From the NCBI GenBank assembly GCA_963755695.1, contig CAVWLB010000010.1:2914001-2978000 (forward strand): a stretch of 64,000 nt of DNA, written 5' to 3'. Position 1 is the stretch's first letter, and every line of letters begins with the position of its first letter. Below the pieces are notes generated by a model. That model made no database searches. It saw only the letters and a list, made by a program, of their open reading frames with translations, and was not told the origin of the DNA. Shown here piece after piece: positions 1 to 14,107 of the stretch. A program made the position numbers and the translations under genes. Source of the DNA: QHWT01 sp963755695. GTDB lineage: Bacteria > Acidobacteriota > Vicinamibacteria > Vicinamibacterales > 2-12-FULL-66-21.

Positions 1-1027
1 CGACGCCGCCCAGCCGCTCGAATTCGCGCTCCTGCAGGACGCGCAGCAGCTTGACCTGGACGGCGGTGTTCACCTCGCCGATCTCGTCGAGAAACAGCGT
101 GCCGCCGTCCGCGCGCTCGAAGCGTCCCTGCTTGCGGTTGATCGCGCCGGTGAAGGCTCCCTTTTCGTAGCCGAACAACTCCGACTCGATCAGCGTGTCG
201 GGGAGCGCCGCGCAGCTGACCTTGATGAACGGCTTCGACGCACGCTGGGAGTTGTAGTGAATCGCCTGGGCAATGAGCTCCTTGCCGGTGCCCGACTCGC
301 CACGAATCATGACCGTGGTGTTGGTGCGGGCGACCTGGGTCATCTGCTCGCACACGTCGTGCATCAGCCGGCTGGTGCCGAGGATCTGCGAGAAGTCGTA
401 GCGCTCGCGCAGCTCCCCTTGCAGCCGCACGTTTTCCTGCACCAGCCGTTCGCGGTCCGCTTCGATCAAGCGCTGCACCTTGATCGCCTGCGCAATCATC
501 GAGGCGACGACCCCGAAGAACTTCGCCGTTCGCTCGTAGTTGCGATCCGGCTTGAACCTGAGCTCGAGCGCCAGCACCCCCGCCGCCCGCCGGTGCAGCA
601 GCAACGGCACACAGACGAACGTGCGCTCGTCCTCGTCCGGGTGACGGTCGGCAAGCGCCGGCTCCCGGCTGACGCGAGGAACGACCAGCGGACGGCCGCT
701 GGCGAGCACCTGCACGGCGAGTGGACCGCCGGGAATGCCGGTATGCCATCCGCGATCGTGGCCGGTGCCGACCGCGGCCGCCACCTGGAGCCGCACCTTG
801 TCGTCGGAAGCGAGCGCCACCGCGCTCCGTACCGCGTCGTGCGACTTCTCGAGGATTTCGAGCACTCGATGCAGCGCCGCCTTGAAATTGATCGCGCTCG
901 AGAGCGCCTGGCTGATCTCGACCAGCGATGTCAGCTTGCGGATCTCCCCGGACTGGCGCACGCCGACATCCACGTGACCCGCGCTCGTACCGCCAGCCTT
1001 CTCCATCGCGCTCATCGATCCTGCCAT
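1..1027 (-). CDS. NifA-like sigma-54-dependent transcriptional activator (GAF + AAA+), C-terminus cut by window edge
   Basis: Enhancer-binding protein that would use ATP to open sigma-54 promoters. 342 residues are visible. A GAF-type sensor domain covers about residues 30-185, followed by a helical linker and the AAA+ domain with Walker A GESGTGKE (243-250), the sigma-54 contact motif GAFTGA (290-295) and Walker B GGTLFLDE (308-315). The rest of the AAA+ domain and any HTH lie beyond base 1. The start ATG at 1027 follows a GGGGGA five bases upstream; ATGs at 1015 and 1006 are alternatives. There is no receiver domain, so it is the NifA/FhlA layout rather than NtrC. It lies 23 bases downstream of PEP carboxylase on the same strand, in a nitrogen-assimilation cluster, so a nitrogen role is inferred; nif genes themselves are not seen. 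Confidence 0.9.
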   Translation of the reverse strand, partial: MAGSMSAMEKAGGTSAGHVDVGVRQSGEIRKLTSLVEISQALSSAINFKAALHRVLEILEKSHDAVRSAVALASDDKVRLQVAAAVGTGHDRGWHTGIPGGPLAVQVLASGRPLVVPRVSREPALADRHPDEDERTFVCVPLLLHRRAAGVLALELRFKPDRNYERTAKFFGVVASMIAQAIKVQRLIEADRERLVQENVRLQGELRERYDFSQILGTSRLMHDVCEQMTQVARTNTTVMIRGESGTGKELIAQAIHYNSQRASKPFIKVSCAALPDTLIESELFGYEKGAFTGAINRKQGRFERADGGTLFLDEIGEVNTAVQVKLLRVLQEREFERLGGV

Positions 1028-1050
1028 GGTAGTCCCCCGCTGAATGTTCC

Positions 1051-3767
1051 TTATCCGGTATTCCGCATGCCCGCGGCAATGCCGTTGATCGTGACCATCA
1101 ACGCGGCACGGAGCGCTTCGATATCCCGCCCCCGCGACTCCTCAGCCGCGGGATCCTCAGTCTCGGCAGCCGATCGCAACGCCGCAAGCCGCCGCAACAG
1201 CTCGACCTGGACGAGATTGATGGGGTCGACGTACGGATTGCGCACATCGATCGACCGCCGCAGGACGACGGCGTCGGCGAGCAAGCGATCGGTGCCGGTA
1301 ATGGCCAGCACCGCCTCGGTCGCCCGCTGCAGGCGCGCCCGCAGCGACGCGGCGAGCGGCTGCAGGTCCTCGGGCGCGAGGTGGCGATCGTAGTGCGCGG
1401 CAATGCCCTGGTCGGCCTTCGCGAGCGCCATCTGCAGCAAATCGATCATCGAGCGGAAGAATGGCCAGTCGCGATACATCTCCCGATAAGCGGTCAGCTC
1501 CTCGTCGCCCGATGGCCGCATCACCTCCGCGCCAAGCCATGAGGCGAGCAGCAGCCGTGTCTGCGTCCAGGCAAACTGCCAGGGAATCGCGCGGAGCGCC
1601 GAAAGGCCGCCACCAGGACGCCGTGCGGGCCGGCTGCCGATGTGCAACGCGTCGAGCTCCGCCTCAGGCGTCGCCGTACGGAAGTAGGCTGGAAACCGCG
1701 GGTCTTCGTGAACGACCTGACGGAATGCGGCATGAGCAGAGTTCGCAAGCCGTTCCATCACCTCGCGCCAGCGGGCATCGATCGCCGCCGGCTTGGCAAG
1801 AGAAGCTTCGAGTGTCGCCGTCGTATAGACCTCGAGCGTACGAACGGCGATCCCGGGCAGGCCGAATTTCGCCTGGATCATTTCTCCTTGTTCGGTCACC
1901 CGCAGCGTCCCATCCACCGATCCGGGTGGCTGCGACTGAATCGCAAGATAAGTGGGTCCGCCGCCTCGACCAACGCTCCCCCCCGACCATGAAACAGGGT
2001 GACGGCGACGCCGTGCGCGGCGCAGGCACCCACGATCGACTCTTGGGCCTTGTATAGCTCCCAAGCTGCGGCGACGCGTCCGAGTTCCTTGGCCGAATCG
2101 GAGTACCCGATCATCACTTCCTGGCGATCGCCCGCCTGCCGAATGCGCTCGCGATACCACGGAATCAGCAGCAACACGTCGATGACCCCGCCGCTTGCTC
2201 GAAGGTCGCGCGCCGTTTCGAAGAGCGGCACGACCCGGAGCGGCGGAGTCACGCCGGCCCGTCGTTGCAGCAATTCGACGGCGAGCACGTCGGAGGGCCG
2301 AGACGCCATGGTGATGACGTAGGCGCCGAGCGATTCGGAAGGCATCGACGCAAGCGCGTCAAAGGTCTGGAGAACCTCGGACGTCCGCGGATTGTGCGGC
2401 AGCTCCGCCGGCAGCCTGCCTGGATCCGCCAGCGCGCTGGTCAGGAACTCGATCCGCTCGTCTTCCGACCAGTCCGTGTAGCCGGCCCGGCCCAACTGTC
2501 GCGCGATGAGATCGATCACTTCGGTGTGACGCGCAGCTTCCTGCCGCACGTCGAGCCGCACCAGGGTCAGGCCAAACGCTGACAAGCGCCGCAGCACGTC
2601 GGCAAGCCGGCCATTGGCAATGAGGCTGTTTCCAGTGGCGTTCAGCGAATCGAAACAGAGACGCAGCGGTTCGGCCAGCTGCGCGGCGGTCGAATAGCCT
2701 TCCTCCACGCGCGAGCCCGAGCGTCTGCCCCGCAACGACAGTTGATCTTCAACCTGCCGTCGCGCCTGATCGACGCCCCGCTGCACGTCACGGAGCAGCG
2801 CCCGGTAAGGCTCGTGGGCGTCGCCCACGCGCGCCCGCAGTGCATCGCTCGCGTCGTTCATCGACAGCTCTTCGCGGAGCTTCTCGATTTCCCGTGCGTA
2901 CAGCGACAACGCCGTCCACCGGGAGAAGAGGCAGGCGCGCCGCGTCACTTCCGGCGTGACGGCGGGGTTGCCGTCACGATCTCCGCCAATCCACGAGCCG
3001 AATCTGATCGGCGTGGCCTCGATCGGAAGTCCTCGGCCGGTCACGACGTGAAGCGTGCGGTCGAGCGATCGCAGGTACTCCGGGACCGCGTTCCAGAGCG
3101 TCTGGTCGAAGATCGCCAGCGCCGATCGGACTTCGTCGAGCGGCGACGGCCGGCCCCGGCGAATCTCCTCGGTCTCCCACGCGGCGGTGATTTCCCGCCG
3201 CAGGGTTTCGACCAGGGTCTCGCGCTCGAGCGGGGTCGCATCGAGTCGATCGAGGCCGGCGAGCGCGTCCGCCACGCCGTTGTATTTGATCTGCAGCGTC
3301 CGGCGCATGATCTCCGTCGGGTGCGCGGTGATCACCAGCTCGACGCGAAGACTGCAGACCGCCTCGTACAGCACGTCGCGGGGGACGCCCGCCCCGACCA
3401 GGCGCGGAAGCGCTTCCTCGATCGAGGCCGGCTGGGCATGGGCGTGGGGATTGCGCTGGTAGGCGCGCCTCCGGCGGACGCGATGATGCTGCTCGGCGAC
3501 ATTCGCCAGGTTCAGAAAGTGGGCAAAGGCACGTGCGATCGGCAGCGCCGCGTCGACCGGCATGTCGGCCAGCTCGCTCGCGAGCTCGTCGAAGGTATGG
3601 CGCGACTGCTCGGAATCGCCACGTCTCGCGCGTTTGGCCAGGCCGCGGACGCGCTCCACCCGCTCGAACAGCGCATCTCCCTCCTGCCGCCGCAGGGTCT
3701 CGCCGAGCAGTGTTCCGAGCAGCCGCACGTCATCCCGAAGCGGCTTGTGGGGGTCTTCAAACAACAT
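1051..3767 (-). CDS. ppc: Phosphoenolpyruvate carboxylase, with one frameshift
   Basis: Converts PEP plus bicarbonate to oxaloacetate, refilling the TCA cycle when 2-oxoglutarate is drained into glutamate. About 905 residues once corrected, near the usual 880-930. The N-terminal part carries the catalytic VITAHPTEIMRR motif (His149). The C-terminal part has the glycine-rich HGRGGSVGRGGGPTY loop and ends in an ..AAGMRNTG tail like other family members. The reading frame breaks inside that loop at 1978-1984, a run of seven G on the coding strand. Eight G restore the family sequence exactly, so a homopolymer error is likelier than a dead gene. Start ATG at 3767, only 7 bases from the nearest possible start of the divergent cyclodeaminase-like gene. 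Confidence 0.93.
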
Positions 3768-3774
3768 CGGAGTA

Positions 3775-5031
3775 ATGGTTTCTTCCGCCTATAATCCCAA
3801 CAACGTGACCGGTATACAGTCTCACACTGCCATCGTCGCGGCCGCCGGGCACCTGATCGATTCGCAGCTCTTGAACGCGATCTTCGACACGGTGATCGAG
3901 CGCGGCGGCGCATTCGAAGTGCTGCATTTCGAGATCGGACGCACCAACCAGGATTTCTCGCGTCTGACGCTCAAAGTCTCGACGCCGACCGCGCAGGGGC
4001 TGGCGGCCCTGCTCGAGACGCTGATCCCGCTCGGCTGTCATGTCGCCGAGGAACATGACGCGCTCATCCGAATCGCGGACCGTGACGGCTGCGTCCCCGA
4101 TGACTTCTATTCGACCACGAATCAGCGGACCCAGGTGCGACTCAGCGGCCGCTGGGTCGACGTCGCGCGACAACGGATGGACGCGGTGATCGTCGTCGAC
4201 GGTGCGGGAGCCGAGTGCCGGAAGCTGCGCGACGTGCGCACGGGCGACCAGGTCATCTGCGGCCTCGAAGGCCTTCGCGTCACCCCAGAGTTCCGCGATC
4301 GCGATCGGGCCGACTTCACGTTCATGGCCAACGACGTCTCGTCGGAGCGGCGGGTCGAGGTCAGCGTTGCCAGAATCGCACGGATGATGCGCGACACGAA
4401 GGCGCGGGGACGCCGGATCGCGTTCGTCGCCGGCCCCGTCGTCGTGCATACCGGTGGCGCAAGCTATTTCACCCGGTTGATCCGCGGCGGTTACGTGGAC
4501 GTGCTGCTGGCAGGGAACGCCATCGCGGTGCACGACGCGGAGCTCTCGCTGTTCGGGACGTCGCTGGGCATGGATCTGGAGGCCGGAACGCCGGTTTCGG
4601 GCGGCCACCGTCACCATATGCGGGCGATCAACGCAATCAATCGCGCCGGCGGAATCAAGCCGGCGGTGGAACAAGGGGTGCTGAAGACCGGGCTGATGGT
4701 CGAATGCGTGCGCGCCGGCGTCGACTACATCCTCGCCGGCAGCATCCGCGACGATGGGCCCCTCACCGATACGATCAGCGACATCGTCGAGGCGCAGGAC
4801 CGCTACACGGCGGCGCTGGCCGATGTGGGCATGGTGATCGTGTTGTCGACGATGCTGCATGGAATCGGCGTCGGCAACATGCTGCCCGCATGGGTGCCGG
4901 TGATCTGTGTCGATATCAATCCCGCGGTCGTGACGAAACTGGCCGACCGAGGGTCGTCGCAAACGATTGGCCTGGTCACCGACGTGGGATTATTTCTGCA
5001 TCAACTGGCGACGCAGCTGTCTTCGGGCTGA
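3775..5031 (+). CDS. TIGR00300-type (LOR/SDH-related) protein, probable archaeal-type ornithine cyclodeaminase
   Basis: Family linked to NAD-dependent conversion of ornithine to proline plus ammonia, as in archaeal Ocd proteins and the C-terminal half of cyanobacterial ArgZ/AgrE. 418 residues from ATG 3775, or 408 from GTG 3805. The N-terminal domain contains the GHLIDSQLLN and FEVLHFEIG segments typical of the family. The C-terminal Rossmann-like part has FVAGPVVVHTGG, LLAGNAIAVHD and GGHRHHMRAIN. A perfect TATAAT sits at 3790-3795, between the two candidate starts, which favours GTG 3805. It converges on gltD, and ammonia release would feed the same nitrogen pool. Family membership is clear; the exact reaction is inferred from characterised relatives. 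Confidence 0.85.
   Translation: MVSSAYNPNNVTGIQSHTAIVAAAGHLIDSQLLNAIFDTVIERGGAFEVLHFEIGRTNQDFSRLTLKVSTPTAQGLAALLETLIPLGCHVAEEHDALIRIADRDGCVPDDFYSTTNQRTQVRLSGRWVDVARQRMDAVIVVDGAGAECRKLRDVRTGDQVICGLEGLRVTPEFRDRDRADFTFMANDVSSERRVEVSVARIARMMRDTKARGRRIAFVAGPVVVHTGGASYFTRLIRGGYVDVLLAGNAIAVHDAELSLFGTSLGMDLEAGTPVSGGHRHHMRAINAINRAGGIKPAVEQGVLKTGLMVECVRAGVDYILAGSIRDDGPLTDTISDIVEAQDRYTAALADVGMVIVLSTMLHGIGVGNMLPAWVPVICVDINPAVVTKLADRGSSQTIGLVTDVGLFLHQLATQLSSG
3790..3795 (+). promoter_or_regulatory. Perfect TATAAT -10-like box at the cyclodeaminase-like gene start
   Basis: TATAAT lies between the ATG at 3775 and the GTG at 3805. No convincing -35 is seen 17 bases upstream. If used, transcription would begin near 3802 and give a nearly leaderless message starting at GTG 3805. 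It could also be chance. Confidence 0.35.
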
Positions 5032-5039
5032 AGGCGGAC

Positions 5040-5081
5040 CACGGGAACTCTCCGGCTCGAGGCTCCGGTTGCACTCCCGTG
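5040..5081. terminator. Inverted repeat in the convergent gap, possible bidirectional terminator
   Basis: Seven-base perfect arms CACGGGA (5040-5046) and TCCCGTG (5075-5081) flank an inner CCGG/CCGG stem. The structure lies between the stop codons of two convergent genes. There is no U-tract, so termination is inferred from position and folding only. Confidence 0.4.
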
Positions 5082-5109
5082 CCGCCCGCCTCCCGCGGAC
5101 CGAAACCAA

Positions 5110-6550
5110 TCAAGACAGAGGCGCCGGCAGATCCGAATCTCCCATCAAATAGGCGTCCACTCCCCGCGCACAGCTGCGCCCTTCTGCGATCGCCCACACG
5201 ATGAGCGACTGACCGCGCTGCATGTCGCCGGCGGTGAACACGCCAGGAACGCTCGTCATCCATTTCTCGTCGCGCCACACCGTGCCGCGGTCGGTCCAGC
5301 GCACCCCAAGTTGATCAAGCATGCCGCCACGCTCCGGCCCGGTAAAGCCCATCGCGAGCAGCACGAGCTCGGCGGGTAGCTCGAACTCCGACCCCTGAAC
5401 CGGCTTGAATGTCGCCCGCCCCGACACCATCGCCGACTCCACACCGGCGGCGTGCAACGCGGCCACACGACCGTCCGCATCACCGCTGAATCGCTGGGTC
5501 GATACCGAGTAGATGCGCTCCCCACCTTCTTCGTGCGCGCTCGACACCCGGAAGATATTCGGCCACATCGGCCAGGGATTGTCGGCCGCCCGCTCCTGCG
5601 GCGGCTGGGGAAGCAACTCGAGCTGACGAATGCTTCGCGCCCCTTGCCGGATAGCGGTCCCCAGACAGTCGGCGCCGGTATCACCCCCGCCGATGATCAC
5701 CACGTGCTTGCCCTCGGCCGAGATGAATTGTGAGTCCGGAAGATCGTCTCCTTCGCAGCGGCGGTTCTGCGCGGTGAGGTACTCCATCGCGAAGTGCACA
5801 CCGTTCAGCTCGCGCCCGGGCACCGGCAGATCTCGCGGCTGAGTGGCTCCGCCGGCAAGCACGATCGCATCGAACTCCTCGAGCAGATCCTCCGCTGACA
5901 CGTCGATTCCGACGTTGCAGCCGGTCTGGAATTCGATCCCTTCCCGGCGCATCAGCTCGAGCCGGCGTTCCAGCACGCGCTTTTCGAACTTGAACTCGGG
6001 AATACCGTAGCGAAGCAGGCCTCCGATCCGATCCGCGCGCTCGAGGACCGTGACACTGTGACCTGCCCGGTTCAACTGATCGGCGGCCGCCAGGCCCGAC
6101 GGGCCGGAGCCGACGACCACGACGTGTTTTCCGGTCCGCCGCGCCGGGGGCCTCGCCGTGACCCATCCTTCGGCAAACGCGCGATCGATGATCGCGACTT
6201 CGGCAGCCTTGATCGTGACCGGTGCATCGTTCAGGCCGAGCACGCACGAGCCTTCGCAAGGCGCAGGACACAGCCGGCCGGTCCACTCGGGAAAGTTGTT
6301 CGTCGCGTGCAGCTGATCGATCGCGGAGCGCCACCGATCGCGATACACCAGATCGTTCCAGCTCGGGATCAGGTTACCGAGCGGACATCCCTGATGGCAA
6401 AACGGAATGCCGCAGTCCATGCAGCGCCCCGCCTGTTCCTTGAGCGCCTGCCGGTCGTACGGCAGATACACTTCCCGCCAGTCCCTGATCCGTTCGACGA
6501 TCGGACGCGTCGGCTGCTTCTGCCGCTGGACCTCGAGGAAGCCGGTGACC

Positions 6551-6558
<8 letters not shown>
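5110..6558 (-). CDS. gltD: Glutamate synthase, small (NADPH-oxidising) subunit
   Basis: Transfers electrons from NADPH through FAD and Fe-S clusters to the GltB subunit for glutamate synthesis from glutamine and 2-oxoglutarate. 482 residues, normal length. The N-terminal cysteine cluster (Cys46, Cys49, Cys54, Cys58) binds Fe-S. It is followed by the FAD site VVVGSGPSGLAAAD and the NADPH site VVIIGGGDTGADCLG, and the C-terminal GDMQRGQSLIVWAIAEGR FAD motif. The chosen ATG at 6558 gives MGKVTGF, the standard N-terminus. Its first 8 bases overlap the end of gltB (shared ATGGGTAA), implying translational coupling and a 1:1 complex. Longer upstream starts in this frame would sit inside gltB and are rejected. 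Confidence 0.97.
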
Positions 6559-11125
<4,567 letters not shown>

Positions 11126-11234
11126 AGCGTACCTGTGCCTGCGTTTATCGCAGACCGGGCACGCCAGTACCAAATAGAATGATCACATCGGAGTCATACC
11201 GCGATGAGATGGGTGGGGCTCATTCGGCAGACTT

Positions 11235-11264
11235 CGCATGCGCATTCCGCATGTGGGGCATGCG
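11235..11264. promoter_or_regulatory. GCATGCG inverted repeat between glnB and gltB
   Basis: CGCATGC at 11235-11241 and GCATGCG at 11258-11264 form perfect 7-base arms, with another GCATG copy between them. It may be an operator for gltBD or an RNA hairpin after glnB. No known binding site was matched. Confidence 0.3.
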
Positions 11265-11280
11265 TCAGCAGCGGGCGCCG

Positions 11281-11610
11281 CTACAGATCCCTTTCTCCGG
11301 TGCGGATGCGATAGGTCTGCTCGACCGGCATCACGAACACGCGGCCGTCGCCGATCTCGCCGGTGCGCGCCGCCTCGATGATCGCCTTGATCGCGTCGTC
11401 GACGACGTTGTCGGCGACGACGACTTCGATCTCCATCTTCGGCAGCAGGCTGACGTTGTATTCCTTGCCGCGATAGATCGCCGTGTGCCCTTTCTGCTTG
11501 CCGTGGCCGCGGACCTCGGTCACCGTCATGCCCGAGATGTTCAGCTTCGCCAGCGCGTCCTTCACTTCGTCCACCTTGTTCGGCCGGACGATGGCCTTGA
11601 TCAGCTTCAT
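11281..11610 (-). CDS. glnB: Nitrogen regulatory protein P-II
   Basis: Trimeric signal protein that reads 2-oxoglutarate and ATP/ADP and is uridylylated by GlnD on the T-loop. 109 residues, slightly short of the usual 112. Starts MKLIKAIVRPNKVDEVKDAL. The T-loop is intact, with the modified Tyr51 in YRGKEYNVSLLPK, and the ATP-binding TGEIGDGRVFV segment is present. A GGAGGAG Shine-Dalgarno precedes the ATG. It lies about 35 bases downstream of glnD, so modifier and target are co-transcribed. GlnB and GlnK cannot be told apart from sequence alone; no amtB is visible here. Confidence 0.96.
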   Translation of the reverse strand: MKLIKAIVRPNKVDEVKDALAKLNISGMTVTEVRGHGKQKGHTAIYRGKEYNVSLLPKMEIEVVVADNVVDDAIKAIIEAARTGEIGDGRVFVMPVEQTYRIRTGERDL

Positions 11611-11644
11611 CAGTCTCCTCCAGCATGCGTTGCAGGTCCGACGG

Positions 11645-14107
11645 TCAGCGCGTCGCTGCTCCGCATCGGACAGTTTCGCGCCCCGCCTTCGTGATGTGAA
11701 ACACGTCGATCGCCTTCGCGCCTTCGGTGGCGATCAGCACGAGGTCGACGTCGCAGCCGTGCTGCGAGATACGCGGCTGATGCGGTACAGCAGCCCGAGC
11801 GCGTTGTCGGCGACGATGTCGAGGATCGTGTACCGCTGCGACGACTCGTTGTCGCAGTGGACGACCGGCGCGACGCGTGCGCGCGCTGCCGGCTGCAGCA
11901 CGCTGCGCTCGCGGCCGCGCAGCCGAGCCGTGCACGTCGGCGCGCCCGGCGACGACGTCCTCGAGCGCGTGCAGGAGCTGCGTCTGGCGCGTCCGGGTTC
12001 AGCTCGAGGAACCGCTCGTCGTCGGTGAACTGGAACACGTCGAGCACCAGGCCGTTCGGGTTGGTCAGCGCATGGCCGCGCAGGATGTCCATGCCGAACG
12101 ACGACAGCACGCCGCAGATGTTCGAGAACAGGAACGGCTTGTCGAGCGTGACGACGGTGAGCTCCCACGCGGTCTCCGCCTGCTCGAGCGACAGGTGCAC
12201 TTCGTCGGGCTCGATGTCGCGCGCCAGCCGGACGTGCCGGTAGATCGCGTCGCGCGCGAACGAGCTGCAGGTAGCGGCGCGGCAGCCCTTCGAGGAAACG
12301 CGGCGATCTCGGCCGCGGTCGAGATCCGGCGGCCGCCGCGCCGACGCAGTCGGTCGACGCCGGCCTGCGTGCGCTCGATCAGCTCGTCGCCGTAGCCGCA
12401 GCGTCAGGTGGTTGTAGGTGTCGACGTAGAGCCGCCAGAGCAGCTCCTCTTTCCACGGCGTCAGCGTCTCCGGGCTGACCGCCTCGACGTCGGCGAGCGT
12501 CACAGGCACAGCATCTTCAGCCGCTCTTCGATGCCGACCAGCGCGGCGAACTGCCGGACGATCTCCGGATCCTCGGTGTCGCGCCGGAACGCGACCAGCG
12601 ACATCCGGAGGTGGTGGCGAATCAGGAACAGCGACGGTCTCGCGCTGCGTCGCCGGCGAGGCTGCAGCCGCTCGAGCACGCTGCTCGCGCCATCCGCACG
12701 CTCTCGGCGCGTGGTCGTCGTCGCGCCACTTGCCGACGTCGTGGAGCAGCAGCGCGAGCACCAGCAGCTCCGGCGCCGCGAGGTCGCCGAGCAGCGACGC
12801 GAAGCGCTGCGCGCTCCGGCGCCGTCGTCGGCCAGCCGCTCGAGGTTGCGGATCGTCAGCAGCGTGTGCTCGTCGACGGTGTACTTGTGGTAGAAGTCGC
12901 GCACCACGCGGCACGAGATCGCCTGGAACTCCGGGAACATCCGCCCGAGCAGCCCGCAGTCGTGCATCTCCGAGAGCCGCGCGTAGAGTCCGGGCCGCGG
13001 CTTCAGGAACGCGCAGCAGCGCCGCGCGATGCGCCGGCGTCGGGAAGAAGTCCTCGGCGCGGAAGCGATCCGACGTGCTGCTGGATCAGCGCGAGCGCCT
13101 CGTCGGACACCGGCATGTCGCCGTCGAGCGCCGCCTGAAACGCCGCCAGCCAGGTCGCCGGCTGGATCGCGCGCCTTGCGCGCGTCGACGAAGCGGATGC
13201 CGTCGCGCGTGCGCCCGAGATTCGACGCCGACCGGCACCGGCGCGGTCCGGCGCGCCCAATCCAGCGAGCGCGGCTGACGATGCGCGCGTGGCGGAAGTA
13301 GTCGCTCATCAGCCGCTCGACGCGCTGCGCGCGGACTCGCCCGGGATAGCCGAGCAGCGTCCGCCAGCCGTTCCTGCAGCTCGTGGCTCAGCACGTTCTG
13401 GTTGCGGCTGCTGCTCGAGGTGCAGCATCGACGCGAACGCGCAGCAGGAAGTCCTCCGCGTCGTCGAGCCGCGCCGCGATCGGCCGGCCCGCCGGAGCAG
13501 CGCGGGATCGGTGAGCGTCGCGATCGTGCGACCGCCGACAGATCGCGCAGCGCCGCCAGGCGCGTCCTTCACGTCCGGCTCGAGCTGATAGAGCGTGCCG
13601 TTGAACTGCGCGTGGCGCTCGTCGATCAACTCGGTCAGCGCGCCGAGGATGTGCGCGTGCGTCTCCGGCACATGAAATGCCGCGCGGAACCGATCGAACA
13701 GCCTCGGATCGCCGCCACCAGGCGCGCGTCCGAGAGCGCCAGCAGGAACTCCGGGTTGTCGACTTCGAGCTGGGCGAGCTCGTCGATCTCGCGGACCTGA
13801 TGGCCGACGACCAGTCCCGCATCCCACAGCGGATGCAGGATCGCGCGCAGACATTGCTCCTCGGCGTCACCGATCCCCCCGCCGAACAGGACCAGGATGT
13901 CGATGATCGGAATACAGACAGAGGTGCCGGCGTCCGTAGCCGCCCAGTGCAATCAGCGCGAACGCCGTGGATGGCTGCGGCGCCCGGTCTGCCAGGCCGC
14001 GAAGATCGCTGTCGATGTGAGCGGTGTAACGCTCGAGCGTCGCAGCTCCGCCCGCGCCACGCAGGATGTCGTCGCCGACATCCTGCCGGGCTTCTTCCAG
14101 ACGCGAG
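11645..14107 (-). CDS. glnD: P-II uridylyltransferase/uridylyl-removing enzyme, reading frame broken many times
   Basis: Bifunctional sensor of glutamine that adds or removes UMP on P-II. All four parts can be followed in order, but they hop among three frames. The nucleotidyltransferase motif ALGGYGRRHLCLYSDIDIL lies near 13.9-14.0 kb. The GlnD linker with FHVPETHAHILG and LEPDVKDAPGG lies at 13.5-13.7 kb. The HD domain with YHKYTVDEHTLLTI and ALLLHDVGK lies at 12.7-12.9 kb. Two ACT domains, SNICGVLSSFGMDILRG and YTILDIVADNALGLLYRIS, lie at 11.7-12.15 kb, ending FHITKAGRE. At least ten single-base indels are needed, yet conserved residues are intact, so an unpolished assembly patch is more likely than a pseudogene. 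The start codon could not be fixed; it should lie just after the porin stop. Confidence 0.85.

Noticed and set aside
257..1393. Long plus-strand reading frame of 378 codons over the activator and ppc end
   Set aside because: It is the antisense shadow of the NifA-like activator and the ppc C-terminus; its translation has no family motifs and is Arg/Ala/His rich.
2742..3794. 350-codon plus-strand frame opposite ppc
   Set aside because: Antisense of a clear PEP carboxylase; no recognisable domain and no ribosome site.
3757..4962. 401-codon minus-strand frame opposite the cyclodeaminase-like gene
   Set aside because: Shadow frame rich in His and Asp/Arg from high GC third positions; the plus strand has the family motifs.
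11183..11626. 147-codon minus-strand frame across glnB
   Set aside because: Out-of-frame copy of the glnB region; the 109-residue P-II in the other frame is unambiguous.
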